A stretch of 64,000 bases of DNA, from contig NZ_JAFEVL010000010.1 of assembly GCF_016901135.1 (NCBI RefSeq), positions 310,001 to 374,000 on the forward strand, read 5' to 3'. Under the pieces are notes generated by a model that was given only the letters and a program-made list of their open reading frames with translations, was not told the DNA's origin and ran no database searches. How positions within the stretch are numbered: position 1 is the stretch's first letter; each line of letters begins with the position of its first letter. Below are positions 27,902-36,999 of the stretch, piece after piece. The translations under genes were made by a program, and so were the position numbers. Origin of the DNA: Martinezella lusitana (GTDB lineage: Bacteria > Pseudomonadota > Alphaproteobacteria > Rhizobiales > Rhizobiaceae).

Positions 27902-28558
27902 ATGATCGTACTGGCGCTCGACACGGCAGGTGTGGATTGCGCTGCCGCTGTGTATGATAGCGGCAGTGATTCTGTGATGGGGGAGGTCACGGAAACGATC
28001 GGACGAGGACATGCCGAGCATCTGATGCACGTGATCGACGAGGCGCTGGCGAAAGCCGGTACGGCGCTCTCAGATGTCGAACGCGTCGTCGTGACGGTTG
28101 GTCCCGGTTCCTTCACCGGCATCCGCATCGGCGTTGCCGCCGCGCGTGGTTTTGCACTCTCCCTCGATATTCCGGCCGTTGGCGTCACGACCCTTGAGGT
28201 CATGGCGGCGGCTGCAGGAAAGCAGAATCCTGGCAAGCCGGTTCTGGCCGCCATCGACGCCAAGCGCGAGGAGATCTATCTCCAGGCCTTTGACGCCAAT
28301 GGCGACCCTCTGGACGAGGCACGTGCGGTGACAGTCGATGAGGCGCGGACGATCGCTGCCGCCTTCGACGGTATCGTCACCGGAACGGCTGTCGCCCGGT
28401 TGAGCGATGCGCCGCCAGCGGAGCGGCCTGATGCATTTCCGATTGCCGTCGTCGCTCGGCTGGGCGCTGCCAAACCGGTCAGCGAAAAGCCGAAGCCGCT
28501 TTATCTTCGCGGACCCGACGCCAGACCGCAGGCCGGATACGCAGTTGCCAGGCAATAG
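27902..28558 (+). CDS. tsaB: tRNA threonylcarbamoyladenosine biosynthesis protein TsaB
   Basis: TsaB is the non-catalytic ASKHA-fold partner of TsaD in making t6A at position 37 of ANN-decoding tRNAs. The 218-residue product begins MIVLALDTAGVDCAAAVYD and contains GRGHAEHLMHVIDEAL and VTVGPGSFTGIRIGVAAARGFAL, the signature of the family. It follows the Nfu gene by 24 bp, and rimI begins 2 bp after its stop, the widespread tsaB-rimI pairing. The start ATG is preceded by GGAAA. Confidence 0.95.
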   Translation: MIVLALDTAGVDCAAAVYDSGSDSVMGEVTETIGRGHAEHLMHVIDEALAKAGTALSDVERVVVTVGPGSFTGIRIGVAAARGFALSLDIPAVGVTTLEVMAAAAGKQNPGKPVLAAIDAKREEIYLQAFDANGDPLDEARAVTVDEARTIAAAFDGIVTGTAVARLSDAPPAERPDAFPIAVVARLGAAKPVSEKPKPLYLRGPDARPQAGYAVARQ

Positions 28559-28560
28559 AA

Positions 28561-29055
28561 ATGCTCGAATCCTATCTCACTCTGAAAGCCGAGTACGAAA
28601 TCATCCCGATGGAGTTGAAGGATTGCGCCGAGGTGGCGCTCCTGCACGGTGAACGATTTTCGCGGGTTTGGGACGAGACCGAATTTCAGGATCTCCTCTC
28701 GCAGGACCTGACTTTCGGCTTCGTCGCCCGCCAGACCAACGCCATCCTGAAGAAGGCGCTTCCCGGCTTCGTGCTGGCAAGGCATGTGGCGGGAGAAGCC
28801 GAGATCCTGACGATCGCCGTCAATGCCAAGCTCGGTCGTTCCGGTCTCGGCTGGCGGCTGATGCAGGCGGCCCTGCGCGAAGCGCGCAATCGCGGCGGCG
28901 ACACCATGTTCCTGGAGGTCGATGGCGGCAATCAGCCGGCGCTCGGCCTCTACCGCAAGCTCGGCTTCGAGACGGTCGGTGAACGCAAGGCCTATTATGT
29001 CAGCGACAACGGCACGAAGTCGTCGGCGCTTGTCATGCGCCGCGTTCTTCGCTAG
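28561..29055 (+). CDS. rimI: Ribosomal protein S18-alanine N-acetyltransferase RimI
   Basis: RimI acetylates the N-terminal alanine of ribosomal protein S18. The 164-residue GNAT protein shows CAEVALLHGERFSRVWDETEF, the acetyl-CoA loop GRSGLGWRLMQAALREA and LEVDGGNQPALGLYRKLGFETVGERKAYY, which matches the RimI C-terminal pattern. The N-terminal 15 residues are an extension relative to the enterobacterial enzyme. It is directly linked to tsaB and is followed by fur. Confidence 0.92.
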   Translation: MLESYLTLKAEYEIIPMELKDCAEVALLHGERFSRVWDETEFQDLLSQDLTFGFVARQTNAILKKALPGFVLARHVAGEAEILTIAVNAKLGRSGLGWRLMQAALREARNRGGDTMFLEVDGGNQPALGLYRKLGFETVGERKAYYVSDNGTKSSALVMRRVLR

Positions 29056-29093
29056 TCCGTTGTCGCAGTCCAATAGACCGAAGACAGCAATCG

Positions 29094-29522
29094 ATGGATG
29101 ATCCCGTAAAAACCCTGGAGGAGCTTTGCGCCGAGCGCGGCATGCGCATGACGGAGCAGCGCCGGGTCATTGCACGTATCATCGAGACCTCCGAGGATCA
29201 CCCGGATGTCGAGGAGCTTTACCGGCGTTCCGTGATGGTGGATGCGAAGATCTCGATCTCCACGGTCTATCGCACCGTGAAGCTGTTCGAGGATGCAGGC
29301 CTGCTCGCTCGCCACGATTTCCGCGATGGCCGCTCGCGCTACGAAACGGTGCCGGAAGAGCACCATGATCATCTGATCGATCTGAAGAGCGGCGAGGTGA
29401 TCGAATTTCATTCGCCGGAAATCGAGGCGCTGCAGGAGCGCATTGCCCGCGAACACGGTTTCAAGCTCGTCGACCATAGGCTGGAGCTTTACGGCATCCC
29501 GCTGAAGAAGGACGAAGGTTGA
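29094..29522 (+). CDS. fur: Fur-family metalloregulator (Mur/Fur type)
   Basis: A 142-residue Fur-family repressor. It has the winged-helix domain (RMTEQRRVIARIIETSEDHPDVEELYRR, ISISTVYRTVKLFEDAGLL), the metal-site motif EEHHDHLIDLKSGEVIEF, and EHGFKLVDHRLELYGI. The C-terminal CxxC zinc site of classic Fur is absent. In Rhizobium this protein is Mur, which responds to manganese and controls the sit transporter, while iron control falls to RirA and Irr. The assignment to Mur rests on sequence resemblance and remembered gene order (rimI-fur-plsC-miaB). Confidence 0.9.
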   Translation: MDDPVKTLEELCAERGMRMTEQRRVIARIIETSEDHPDVEELYRRSVMVDAKISISTVYRTVKLFEDAGLLARHDFRDGRSRYETVPEEHHDHLIDLKSGEVIEFHSPEIEALQERIAREHGFKLVDHRLELYGIPLKKDEG

Positions 29523-29555
29523 GGTGAAGGCTGTCGTGCGGGAGCGAATGATTTG

Positions 29556-30350
29556 ATGACCTGGCTGCGCGTCGGCTGTGCCGCCATCGTCATTTCTGTC
29601 GTCAGCCTGGTGCTGCTGCCGCTGCAGATTCTTTGTTTGCGTTTCGACTGGAAGCTTAGGCGATATCTGCCGCGCTACTGGCATCGCATCGTCTGCTATT
29701 GGCTCGGCGTCCGCATCCATGTGATCGGAAAGATCGAGGCTAACAGGCCGTTGATGCTCGCCTCGAACCACTCCTCCTGGCTCGATATTCTCGTGCTTTC
29801 GGCGGTCGCCGATGTTGCCTTCATCGCCAAATCCGAGGTGCGGGACTGGCCGATCTTCGGTCTTTTCGCGCAATGGCAGAAGAGCGTCTTCATCGAGCGT
29901 GAACAGAAGCGCAAGACCGGCGACCAGGTGAACGAGATCGGCGAGCGCATGGCTGCCGGCGAAATCATGGTGCTGTTTCCGGAAGGGACGACTTCCGATG
30001 GCAATCGCCTGCTCGAGGTCAAGTCCTCGCTGTTCGGTGCCGCCGCCGCCGCGCTACCGAGGACACCGGATGCCGTCGTGCATGTCCAGCCCGTGGCGGT
30101 CGCCTATACCCGCATCTACGGTATTGCCATGGGTCGTTATCACCGACCGATCTCGGCCTGGCCCGGTGACATCGAGCTGGTGCCGCATCTGAAGGATATC
30201 GTTGCCTGTGGTGCTATCGATGTCGATGTCTGTTTCGGCGAGGCCGTGGATTATCGTGCCGGCTCCAACCGCAAGGAAGTCAGCGCCACCATAGCGCGGC
30301 GCATCCGCACAATGCTCGCCAGCCGCCTGCTCGGCCGCGAGATCGCTTGA
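29556..30350 (+). CDS. plsC: 1-acyl-sn-glycerol-3-phosphate acyltransferase (PlsC/OlsA family)
   Basis: The enzyme acylates lysophosphatidic acid to phosphatidic acid, or, for the OlsA branch, lyso-ornithine lipid to ornithine lipid. The 264-residue product has an N-terminal membrane helix (LRVGCAAIVISVVSLVLLPLQIL), the HX4D motif NHSSWLD near residue 75, and PEGTTSDG near 145. The start is taken at ATG 29556; an adjoining TTG is 3 nt upstream. The HX4D and EGT motifs cannot separate PlsC from OlsA, and olsB lies 17 kb away, so the OlsA option stays open. Confidence 0.85.
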   Translation: MTWLRVGCAAIVISVVSLVLLPLQILCLRFDWKLRRYLPRYWHRIVCYWLGVRIHVIGKIEANRPLMLASNHSSWLDILVLSAVADVAFIAKSEVRDWPIFGLFAQWQKSVFIEREQKRKTGDQVNEIGERMAAGEIMVLFPEGTTSDGNRLLEVKSSLFGAAAAALPRTPDAVVHVQPVAVAYTRIYGIAMGRYHRPISAWPGDIELVPHLKDIVACGAIDVDVCFGEAVDYRAGSNRKEVSATIARRIRTMLASRLLGREIA

Positions 30351-30410
30351 TTTCCAGGTGATTCCAACTTTTTCATTTTCTCGGCAAGCAAAAGCCACTA
30401 CATAGCGGCC

Positions 30411-31823
30411 ATGACCAAGGACAGTGCACTTCTCGACGCCCCGGCGACGGCTGCATCGCAGCTCGGCCACCGCGACGGCTCCAACAGCCGCAAGGTTTTC
30501 ATCAAGACCTACGGCTGTCAGATGAATGTCTATGACTCCACACGGATGAGCGACGCGCTTGCCCGCGATGGCTATGAGCCGACCGAGGACATGGAGGAGG
30601 CCGATCTCGTCCTGCTGAACACCTGTCATATCCGCGAGAAGGCGGCCGAAAAGGTCTATTCCGCGCTTGGCCGCCTGCGCGACATGAAGAAGCGCAAGGC
30701 CGCCGACGGCCGCGAGATGATGATCGGGGTTACCGGCTGCGTCGCCCAGGCAGAGGGCGAAGAAATCCTCCGCCGCGCGCCTGCCGTCGATGTGGTCATC
30801 GGCCCGCAGACCTATCACCGCCTGCCGGATGCGCTACGCCGCGCCAAGGAAGGCCATCGCGTCGTCGATACGGAATATGCGATCGAGGACAAGTTCGAAC
30901 ATCTGCCGGCGCCTGAGAGGGCGAAGATCCGCGCGCGGGGCGTCACCGCCTTTCTGACGGTCCAGGAAGGTTGCGACAAGTTCTGCACTTTCTGCGTGGT
31001 TCCCTATACGCGCGGCTCCGAAGTCTCCCGCTCGGTCGCCCAGATCGTCGAAGAGGCCGAGAAACTTGTGGATGGCGGCGTGCGCGAAATCACGCTGCTC
31101 GGGCAGAACGTCAATGCCTGGCATGGTGCCGGCCCCAAGGGTGAAGCCTGGAGTCTCGGAGATCTGCTCTATCGTCTGGCGGAAATTCCCGGCCTTGCCC
31201 GGCTGCGCTACACGACCAGCCATCCGCGCGACATGGATGAGCGGCTGATTGATGCGCATCGCAACCTGCGCACGCTGATGCCTTACCTGCATCTGCCTGT
31301 TCAGTCCGGTTCGGACCGCATCCTGAAGGCGATGAACCGGCGGCATACGGCTGCCGAATATTTGGCGCTCATCGAGAAAATCCGCGCCGCGCGGCCGGAT
31401 ATCGCCCTTTCCGGGGATTTTATCGTCGGTTTCCCGGGGGAGACAGATCAGGATTTTGAGGATACATTGAAACTGGTCGAGGAGGTGAACTATGCGCAAG
31501 CCTTCTCGTTCAAATATTCCACGCGTCCGGGTACGCCCGGTGCTGACTTGAAGGACCAGGTGGCCGAAGAGATCAAGGCGGAACGGCTGGAACGGTTGCA
31601 GGCGTTGCTGTTGAAACAGCAACACGCGTTCGCTGACGTCTGTGTGGGCAAAGTCGTGGATATCCTCCTGGAAAAGCCGGGCCGCATGCCGGGCCAGTTG
31701 ATTGGACGATCTCCCTGGCTGCAATCTGTGAATGTTGATGCAAAAGCATCGCAAATCGGTGACATTATCAACGTACGAATCACCGGAACCAGCACGAACA
31801 GCCTTTTCGCTGAATTGCTCTAG
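30411..31823 (+). CDS. miaB: tRNA-2-methylthio-N6-dimethylallyladenosine synthase MiaB
   Basis: MiaB is a radical-SAM methylthiotransferase that turns i6A37 into ms2i6A37 in tRNA. The 470-residue product has the N-terminal UPF0004 domain with cluster cysteines ([31 protein letters not shown]), the radical-SAM CxxxCxxC motif in [17 protein letters not shown], and a C-terminal TRAM domain (GRSPWLQSV onward). The first 25 residues are a non-conserved extension. It is followed in order by phoH, ybeY, corC/tlyC and lnt, the same order as in enterobacteria. Confidence 0.97.
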   Translation: MTKDSALLDAPATAASQLGHRDGSNSRKVFIKTYGCQMNVYDSTRMSDALARDGYEPTEDMEEADLVLLNTCHIREKAAEKVYSALGRLRDMKKRKAADGREMMIGVTGCVAQAEGEEILRRAPAVDVVIGPQTYHRLPDALRRAKEGHRVVDTEYAIEDKFEHLPAPERAKIRARGVTAFLTVQEGCDKFCTFCVVPYTRGSEVSRSVAQIVEEAEKLVDGGVREITLLGQNVNAWHGAGPKGEAWSLGDLLYRLAEIPGLARLRYTTSHPRDMDERLIDAHRNLRTLMPYLHLPVQSGSDRILKAMNRRHTAAEYLALIEKIRAARPDIALSGDFIVGFPGETDQDFEDTLKLVEEVNYAQAFSFKYSTRPGTPGADLKDQVAEEIKAERLERLQALLLKQQHAFADVCVGKVVDILLEKPGRMPGQLIGRSPWLQSVNVDAKASQIGDIINVRITGTSTNSLFAELL

Positions 31824-31853
31824 GTTCTGGACGGGCACAAGGAGCCACACCGC

Positions 31854-32906
31854 TTGAACGGACAGGAATTGGTTTCTTCTTCATCGCGCCAGCCACGCAC
31901 CGCGAGCGACGCCAATCACTTCATCCTGACGTTCGAGAACAATAGGTTCGCCAGCGAACTTTTCGGGCAGTTCGATCAGAACTTGAAGCTGCTTGAGGAG
32001 CGTCTCGGCATAGATGCCCGAGCCCGCGGCAATTCTGTCGTCATAACAGGCGATGTGCCGGCCACCAATCAGGCGCGCCGTACGCTCGATTATCTCTATG
32101 ACAAGCTGCAAAAAGGCGGCAATGTAGAGCGTTCCGACGTGGAAGGGGCAATCCGCATGGCGGTTGCCGCCGACGACCAATTGACGCTGCCGACCATGGA
32201 GAGAAAAGCCAAGTTGACGATGGCGCAGGTTTCGACGCGCAAGAAGACGATCATCGCTCGCACGCCGACCCAGGATGCCTATTTGCGTGCCCTGGAGCGG
32301 TCCGAGATGGTCTTCGGCGCCGGCCCCGCCGGCACAGGCAAGACCTATCTCGCCGTTGCGCACGCCGCCCAGCTCCTGGAGCGCGGCGCCGTGGAGAAGA
32401 TCATCCTGTCGCGGCCGGCCGTCGAGGCCGGTGAGCGTCTCGGCTTCCTGCCCGGCGACATGAAGGAGAAGGTCGATCCCTATCTCCGTCCGCTCTATGA
32501 CGCGCTCTACGATATGATGCCGGGCGACAAGGTCGAACGTGCCATCACCGCAGGCGTCATCGAGATCGCGCCGCTTGCCTTCATGCGCGGCCGCACGCTC
32601 GCCAACGCCGCCGTCATCCTTGACGAGGCGCAGAACACGACTTCGATGCAGATGAAGATGTTCCTGACCCGTCTCGGCGAAAATTCGCGGATGATCATCA
32701 CGGGCGATCCTAGCCAGATCGACTTGCCGCGCGGCGTCAAGTCCGGCCTGGTGGAAGCGTTGCAGCTGCTCAACGGCGTCGAGGGCATCAGCATCATCCG
32801 CTTCAAGGATACGGACGTCGTCCGTCACCCGCTGGTGGGGCGCATCGTTCGGGCCTATGACTCAACCTATGCCGCACAGGCAGAGGAAGGCGCTCCGCAG
32901 ATTTGA
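31854..32906 (+). CDS. phoH: PhoH-like ATPase (YbeZ)
   Basis: YbeZ/PhoH is a predicted RNA-associated P-loop ATPase that works with the YbeY endoribonuclease. The 350-residue product has a KH-like N-terminal part (residues about 20-90) and the PhoH domain with Walker A GAGPAGTGKTYLA and Walker B AAVILDEAQNTT, plus FLPGDMKEKVDPYLRPLYD. The start is TTG at 31854, supported by AAGGAG 9 nt upstream and by lack of a nearby ATG. It lies 30 bp after miaB and 18 bp before ybeY. Confidence 0.95.
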   Translation: MNGQELVSSSSRQPRTASDANHFILTFENNRFASELFGQFDQNLKLLEERLGIDARARGNSVVITGDVPATNQARRTLDYLYDKLQKGGNVERSDVEGAIRMAVAADDQLTLPTMERKAKLTMAQVSTRKKTIIARTPTQDAYLRALERSEMVFGAGPAGTGKTYLAVAHAAQLLERGAVEKIILSRPAVEAGERLGFLPGDMKEKVDPYLRPLYDALYDMMPGDKVERAITAGVIEIAPLAFMRGRTLANAAVILDEAQNTTSMQMKMFLTRLGENSRMIITGDPSQIDLPRGVKSGLVEALQLLNGVEGISIIRFKDTDVVRHPLVGRIVRAYDSTYAAQAEEGAPQI

Positions 32907-32924
32907 TCTGCGGCGCACAAGATC

Positions 32925-33431
32925 ATGGCCGAACTCGACATACAGATCAGTGTGGAGGAGGGCGCTTGGCCCTCCGAAGAGGTATTGCAGACACTCGCCG
33001 AGCGTGTGCTGGAAGTAGCCGCGAGCTACCTTAGGAAACACGAGAAGCAGCCCTTTCCGAAAACGGCGCCGGAATTGTCGCTGGTGTTCACCGACGACGC
33101 CTCGATCCGCGAGATCAACGCCGAATGGCGCTCGCAGGACAAGGCCACGAACGTACTTTCCTTCCCCGCCTTTCCGCTGCAGCTCGGCGGCAAGCCCGGC
33201 CCCATGCTTGGCGATATCATCATCGCCAGGGAGACGGTGGAGCGCGAGGCGATCGACCTCGAAAAGAGTTTTGACGACCATCTGACCCATTTGATGGTGC
33301 ATGGTTTCTTGCATCTCTTCGGCTACGACCATATTAATAATAGCGAAGCCGAAAGAATGGAGGGGCTGGAGACTCGCATTTTGGCGGAGCTTGGCCTATC
33401 TGATCCCTATGCGGGACAAGACCCCATTTGA
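32925..33431 (+). CDS. ybeY: Endoribonuclease YbeY
   Basis: YbeY is a zinc metallo-endoribonuclease needed for 16S rRNA 3'-end maturation and ribosome quality control. It was also studied early in Sinorhizobium, where it affects small-RNA regulation and symbiosis. The 168-residue product has the zinc motif HGFLHLFGYDH (H-x3-H-x5-H), conserved RSQDKATNVLSFP and GDIIIARETV. It is tightly placed between phoH and the CBS protein gene. Confidence 0.96.
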   Translation: MAELDIQISVEEGAWPSEEVLQTLAERVLEVAASYLRKHEKQPFPKTAPELSLVFTDDASIREINAEWRSQDKATNVLSFPAFPLQLGGKPGPMLGDIIIARETVEREAIDLEKSFDDHLTHLMVHGFLHLFGYDHINNSEAERMEGLETRILAELGLSDPYAGQDPI

Positions 33432-33456
33432 TTTGAACCCTGTCTGACCAGGAACA

Positions 33457-34629
33457 ATGAGCGACTTTACGACAAGATCGGCCCCCGAGGCCAAAGACGG
33501 CGCCGATACGGCCTCCTCCGACGAGGTTGGCAGTAGTAGCAACGGCAAGCGATCCCAATCTTCATTCTGGGCGCGTGCTGCGCGGATTCTGCGCCCGGCA
33601 CAGGACTCGGCGCGGCTGCGCGAGGATCTCGCCGACGCGTTGATGACCAACGCGACGGGTGACGATGCCTTTTCCCCGGATGAGCGGGCGATGTTGCACA
33701 ACATCCTTCGCTTCCGTGAGGTGCGCGTCGAGGACGTCATGGTGCCGCGCGCCGACATCGAGGCGGTGGACCAGAACATCACCATCGGCGAACTGATGAT
33801 CCTGTTCGAGGAGAGCGGCCGCTCGCGCATGCCTGTCTATGCCGATACGCTGGATGATCCGCGCGGCATGGTGCATATCCGCGACCTCCTGTCCTATGTC
33901 GCCAAGCAGGCTCGCAACAAGCGCCGCGGCGGCACCGCCAAGGTTGCCGGGTCCGCGACGGGTGCGACTGCTGCGGCAGAAAAGGTGGCGCGCTCGGCCA
34001 AGCCCAATTTCGATCTCTCCCGCGTCGACCTGCAGAAGACGCTGGCGGAGGCCGGCATCATCCGCAAGATCCTGTTCGTGCCGCCATCCATGCTGGCCTC
34101 CGACCTCTTGCGCCGCATGCAGGTCAACCGCACGCAGATGGCGCTGGTCATCGACGAATATGGCGGTACGGACGGCTTGGCCTCGCATGAAGATATCGTC
34201 GAGATGGTCGTCGGTGACATCGACGATGAGCATGACGATGACGAGGTGATGTTCAAACGCGTTTCCGAGGACGTTTTCGTGGCCGACGCCCGCGTCGAAC
34301 TGGAGGAGATCGCCGAGGCGATCGGCCCGGATTTCGACATCGCCGAGCAGGTGGACGAGGTGGATACGCTCGGCGGCCTGATCTTCTCCGCGCTCGGCCG
34401 CATTCCCGTGCGTGGCGAACTCGTGCAGGCGCTGCCGGGCTTCGAGTTCCACATTCTCGATGCCGATCCGCGCCGCATCAAGCGGGTGCGCATCACGCGC
34501 AAGCGGCATGCCGCACGCCGTCGCCCCATCAAGGCGGAAGGCGAGATCGGCGCCCTCGAGCGCGGCTTGCCGTCACCGGAGGCGATTGCCGAGGAAACTT
34601 CGGCCGAGCGCAACGCCGCCAACCAATAA
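33457..34629 (+). CDS. CBS-domain protein of the CorC/TlyC (YbeX) family
   Basis: A 390-residue soluble protein with paired CBS domains (MVPRADIEAVDQNITIGELMILFEES and ILFVPPSMLASDLLRRM) and a C-terminal CorC_HlyC domain (DVFVADARVELEEIAEAIG, DTLGGLIFSALGRIPVRGE). A linker at about residues 155-180 is rich in Ala, Lys and Arg. It is often labelled hemolysin by old homology to TlyC, but the YbeX/CorC branch is now tied to Mg/Co handling and ribosome quality control, which fits its position after ybeY and before lnt. There is no membrane segment. Confidence 0.9.
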   Translation: MSDFTTRSAPEAKDGADTASSDEVGSSSNGKRSQSSFWARAARILRPAQDSARLREDLADALMTNATGDDAFSPDERAMLHNILRFREVRVEDVMVPRADIEAVDQNITIGELMILFEESGRSRMPVYADTLDDPRGMVHIRDLLSYVAKQARNKRRGGTAKVAGSATGATAAAEKVARSAKPNFDLSRVDLQKTLAEAGIIRKILFVPPSMLASDLLRRMQVNRTQMALVIDEYGGTDGLASHEDIVEMVVGDIDDEHDDDEVMFKRVSEDVFVADARVELEEIAEAIGPDFDIAEQVDEVDTLGGLIFSALGRIPVRGELVQALPGFEFHILDADPRRIKRVRITRKRHAARRRPIKAEGEIGALERGLPSPEAIAEETSAERNAANQ

Positions 34630-34707
34630 ACGGCGCTTCGGCGGGACAAGCCGCTGCTTTTTTGAAAGACTGCTGCCAGTTGATTCGCGGTTGGACGGAG
34701 CTGGCGC

Positions 34708-36309
34708 ATGGAATGGCTTTCGGGCAGGGTGATCCTCGTCTGGGGTTTTAAACGCGCGCTGCTTGCCATTCTGGCTGGTGCCTTCGGCGTGCTGGCGTTG
34801 CCGCCCTTCGGCTTCTTTGCCGCCATGTTCGTCTCCTTCACGCTGCTGGTATGGCTGCTTGACGGCGTCGCTGCCGGCCCCGATAGCGGGCTTTTAGGCC
34901 GGCTGTGGCCGGCCTTCTTTACCGGCTGGCTGTTCGGTTTCGGCTATTTCGTCGCCGGCTTGTGGTGGCTCGGCCATGCGCTGCTGATCGATGCCGATGA
35001 GTTTGCCTGGGCGCTGCCGCTGGCAATCCTCGGCCTGCCGGCCTTCCTGGCGATCTTCTACGGTGCGGCGACCGTGCTTGCCCGAATTCTCTGGTCCGAC
35101 GGCGTGGGGCGCATCGCGGCACTCGCCTTCAGCTTCGGTCTGCTGGAATGGCTGCGGAGCTTTCTCTTCACAGGCTTTCCCTGGAATATGATCGGTTATG
35201 GCGCCATGCCCATTCCGCTGATGATGCAGTCGGCGCATGTGATCGGCGTGCTTGGCGTCACCGTGCTTGCCGTCTTCGTCTTCGCCGCGCCGGCCCTGCT
35301 CGGGACGCGCCAGGGCCGGGTGCCAGGGGTGGCGCTGGCGGTGCTCATCGCCGCCGCCGATTTCGGCTACGGGTATTATGCGCTGAGCCTGCCGGATGCG
35401 CCGTCAGCCGGCGGCAAGGCGGCACCCATCGTGCGCATCGTCCAGCCGTCTATCGATCAGGAAACCAAGATGGATTCGGATGCGGACCGCACCGCCATCT
35501 TCGACAAGCACCTGGCGCTCTCGGTGCAGCCGCCGGCCAATGGCGGCAAGCGCCCCGATATCATCGTCTGGCCGGAAACCGCCGTGCCCTTCATCCTGAC
35601 CGACAATCGCGATGCGCTCGCCCGCATCGCCGACCAGCTCGAGGACGATCAGATCCTGATCACCGGCGCGGTTCGCGTCGAGGACATGGGGCCGGGCGCC
35701 GCGCCGCGCTATTATAATTCGATCTATGTCATCGACGGCCGCGGCCAGATCATCGGCGCATCCGACAAGACCCATCTCGTGCCTTTCGGCGAATATGTGC
35801 CCTTCGAAAGTATCCTGAGCTATCTCGGTATCGAGAACGTCGTGGAATTGCCGGGAGGATTTTCCGCGGCCACGAAGCGGCAATTGCTGACTTTGCCTGA
35901 TGGCGCCAAGCTTTATCCACTGATTTGTTACGAGATCATCTTCCCGAACGAGATGACGCCGGAAATCCGGCAGGCCGACGCGATATTGAACGTCACGAAT
36001 GATGGCTGGTTCGGCGACACGCCGGGGCCTTATCAGCATTTCCTGCAGGCAAGGGTAAGGGCGGTGGAGCAGGGCCTGCCGCTGATTCGCAGTGCCAATA
36101 CCGGCATTTCAGCCTTTGTCGATCCGCATGGGCGCGTGCTCTCCGGAATCGACTATAATCAGCAGGGTTTCATCGACGCGACTTTGGGTCGTGCAACTGT
36201 GTCGCGTATCGACGACAAAGCAAGAAATATATACTTCTGGTTGATTGTCGGTGTAGTCGGCATAATCGCTTTGATTTCACGCATGGGTTTTATTTCAAGG
36301 GTGAATTGA
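34708..36309 (+). CDS. lnt: Apolipoprotein N-acyltransferase Lnt
   Basis: Lnt adds the third acyl chain to the N-terminal cysteine of lipoproteins at the periplasmic face of the inner membrane. The 533-residue product has about seven membrane helices and a nitrilase domain. The catalytic residues are in place: Glu in VWPETAVPF, Lys in SDKTHLVPFGEYVPF and Cys in PLICYEIIFPNE. The start is ATG 34708, after a 78-bp gap from the CBS gene, with GGAG upstream. It ends the miaB-phoH-ybeY-corC-lnt run. Confidence 0.97.
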   Translation: MEWLSGRVILVWGFKRALLAILAGAFGVLALPPFGFFAAMFVSFTLLVWLLDGVAAGPDSGLLGRLWPAFFTGWLFGFGYFVAGLWWLGHALLIDADEFAWALPLAILGLPAFLAIFYGAATVLARILWSDGVGRIAALAFSFGLLEWLRSFLFTGFPWNMIGYGAMPIPLMMQSAHVIGVLGVTVLAVFVFAAPALLGTRQGRVPGVALAVLIAAADFGYGYYALSLPDAPSAGGKAAPIVRIVQPSIDQETKMDSDADRTAIFDKHLALSVQPPANGGKRPDIIVWPETAVPFILTDNRDALARIADQLEDDQILITGAVRVEDMGPGAAPRYYNSIYVIDGRGQIIGASDKTHLVPFGEYVPFESILSYLGIENVVELPGGFSAATKRQLLTLPDGAKLYPLICYEIIFPNEMTPEIRQADAILNVTNDGWFGDTPGPYQHFLQARVRAVEQGLPLIRSANTGISAFVDPHGRVLSGIDYNQQGFIDATLGRATVSRIDDKARNIYFWLIVGVVGIIALISRMGFISRVN

Positions 36310-36387
36310 CCAAAAAACCCTAAAATTGCATAGTGCTTGATGTCCGCCTTTTTGAACGTAAACTGGAGGCCTTGGGGGCGTCGGCTG

Positions 36388-36400
36388 CAACGTGGCGTTA
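36388..36400. promoter_or_regulatory. Possible PraR operator upstream of praR
   Basis: CAAC-GTGGC-GTTA fits 12 of 13 positions of CAAC-N5-GTTG, the PraR site I recall from work in R. leguminosarum. A second, looser dyad CAAC-CTAT-GTTA follows at 36441-36452, next to a TAATAT sequence. Together they suggest autoregulation. Confidence 0.35.
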
Positions 36401-36459
36401 TAGGGGTGGTGAAGGGTACCGGGTGGCAAGGACCTGAATTCAACCTATGTTAGGGTAAT

Positions 36460-36882
36460 ATGATGATTGAGAACAAAAAAAAGCCGAACCCCATCGACAT
36501 TCATGTCGGAAGCCGCATACGCCTCCGCCGCACCATGCTTGGCATGAGCCAGGAGAAGCTCGGCGAAAGCCTCGGAATTACGTTTCAGCAGATCCAGAAG
36601 TACGAGAAGGGCACCAACCGCGTCGGTGCAAGCCGTCTCCAGAATATTTCCAGCATTCTCAATGTCCCCGTTTCCTTCTTCTTCGAGGACGCCCCGGGCG
36701 AGCATAACACTAGCGCCGGCGGCATGGCCGAGGCGTCCAGCTCCAATTATGTCGTCGATTTCCTGTCTTCCTCCGAGGGTCTGCAGCTCAATCGCGCCTT
36801 CGTGAAGATTTCGGACGGCAAGGTCCGTCGCAAGGTGGTCGAGCTGGTCAAGGCGCTCGCGGCCGAGGCGGACGCCGAATAG
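36460..36882 (+). CDS. praR: XRE-family transcriptional repressor PraR
   Basis: A 140-residue Cro/CI-type HTH protein. The HTH is at residues about 15-70 (VGSRIRLRRTMLGMSQEKLGESL, ITFQQIQKYEKGTNRVGASRLQNIS), followed by FFFEDAP and a helical C-terminal part. Proteins of this exact type are PraR in Rhizobium and Azorhizobium, which repress adhesin, quorum-sensing and, in Azorhizobium, reb genes. The name is supported by sequence recall and by the lnt-praR-metK context. Two adjacent ATGs (36460 and 36463) are possible starts. A strong terminator follows. Confidence 0.85.
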   Translation: MMIENKKKPNPIDIHVGSRIRLRRTMLGMSQEKLGESLGITFQQIQKYEKGTNRVGASRLQNISSILNVPVSFFFEDAPGEHNTSAGGMAEASSSNYVVDFLSSSEGLQLNRAFVKISDGKVRRKVVELVKALAAEADAE

Positions 36883-36918
36883 GCCTTTGGGGGCAGCACC
36901 GGTATGGTTAAGCCGAGA

Positions 36919-36941
36919 GGCGGTCATTTTGGCCGCCTTTT
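36919..36941 (+). terminator. Rho-independent terminator after praR
   Basis: GGCGGTCA, loop TTT, TGGCCGCC, then TTTT. The 8-bp stem has one G-U pair. It separates praR from metK. Confidence 0.75.
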
Positions 36942-36975
36942 CTGCATTTATGGAAAAATTTTATCACTTCGCCCG

Positions 36976-36999
36976 GGATATAAAGATATATTTATGTCC
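36976..36999 (+). other. AU-rich hairpin in the metK leader
   Basis: GGATATAAA, loop GATATA, TTTATGTCC: a 9-bp stem with one G-U pair in the 129 bp between the praR terminator and metK. A T5 run lies about 12 nt further on. It does not fit the SAM-II or SAM/SAH riboswitch consensus as I remember them; it may be an operator or an uncharacterised leader element. Confidence 0.3.

Noticed and set aside
33457..34629. Hemolysin/virulence factor
   Set aside because: The TlyC label is historical; CBS plus CorC_HlyC architecture and the ybeY-lnt context point to a housekeeping YbeX/CorC role.
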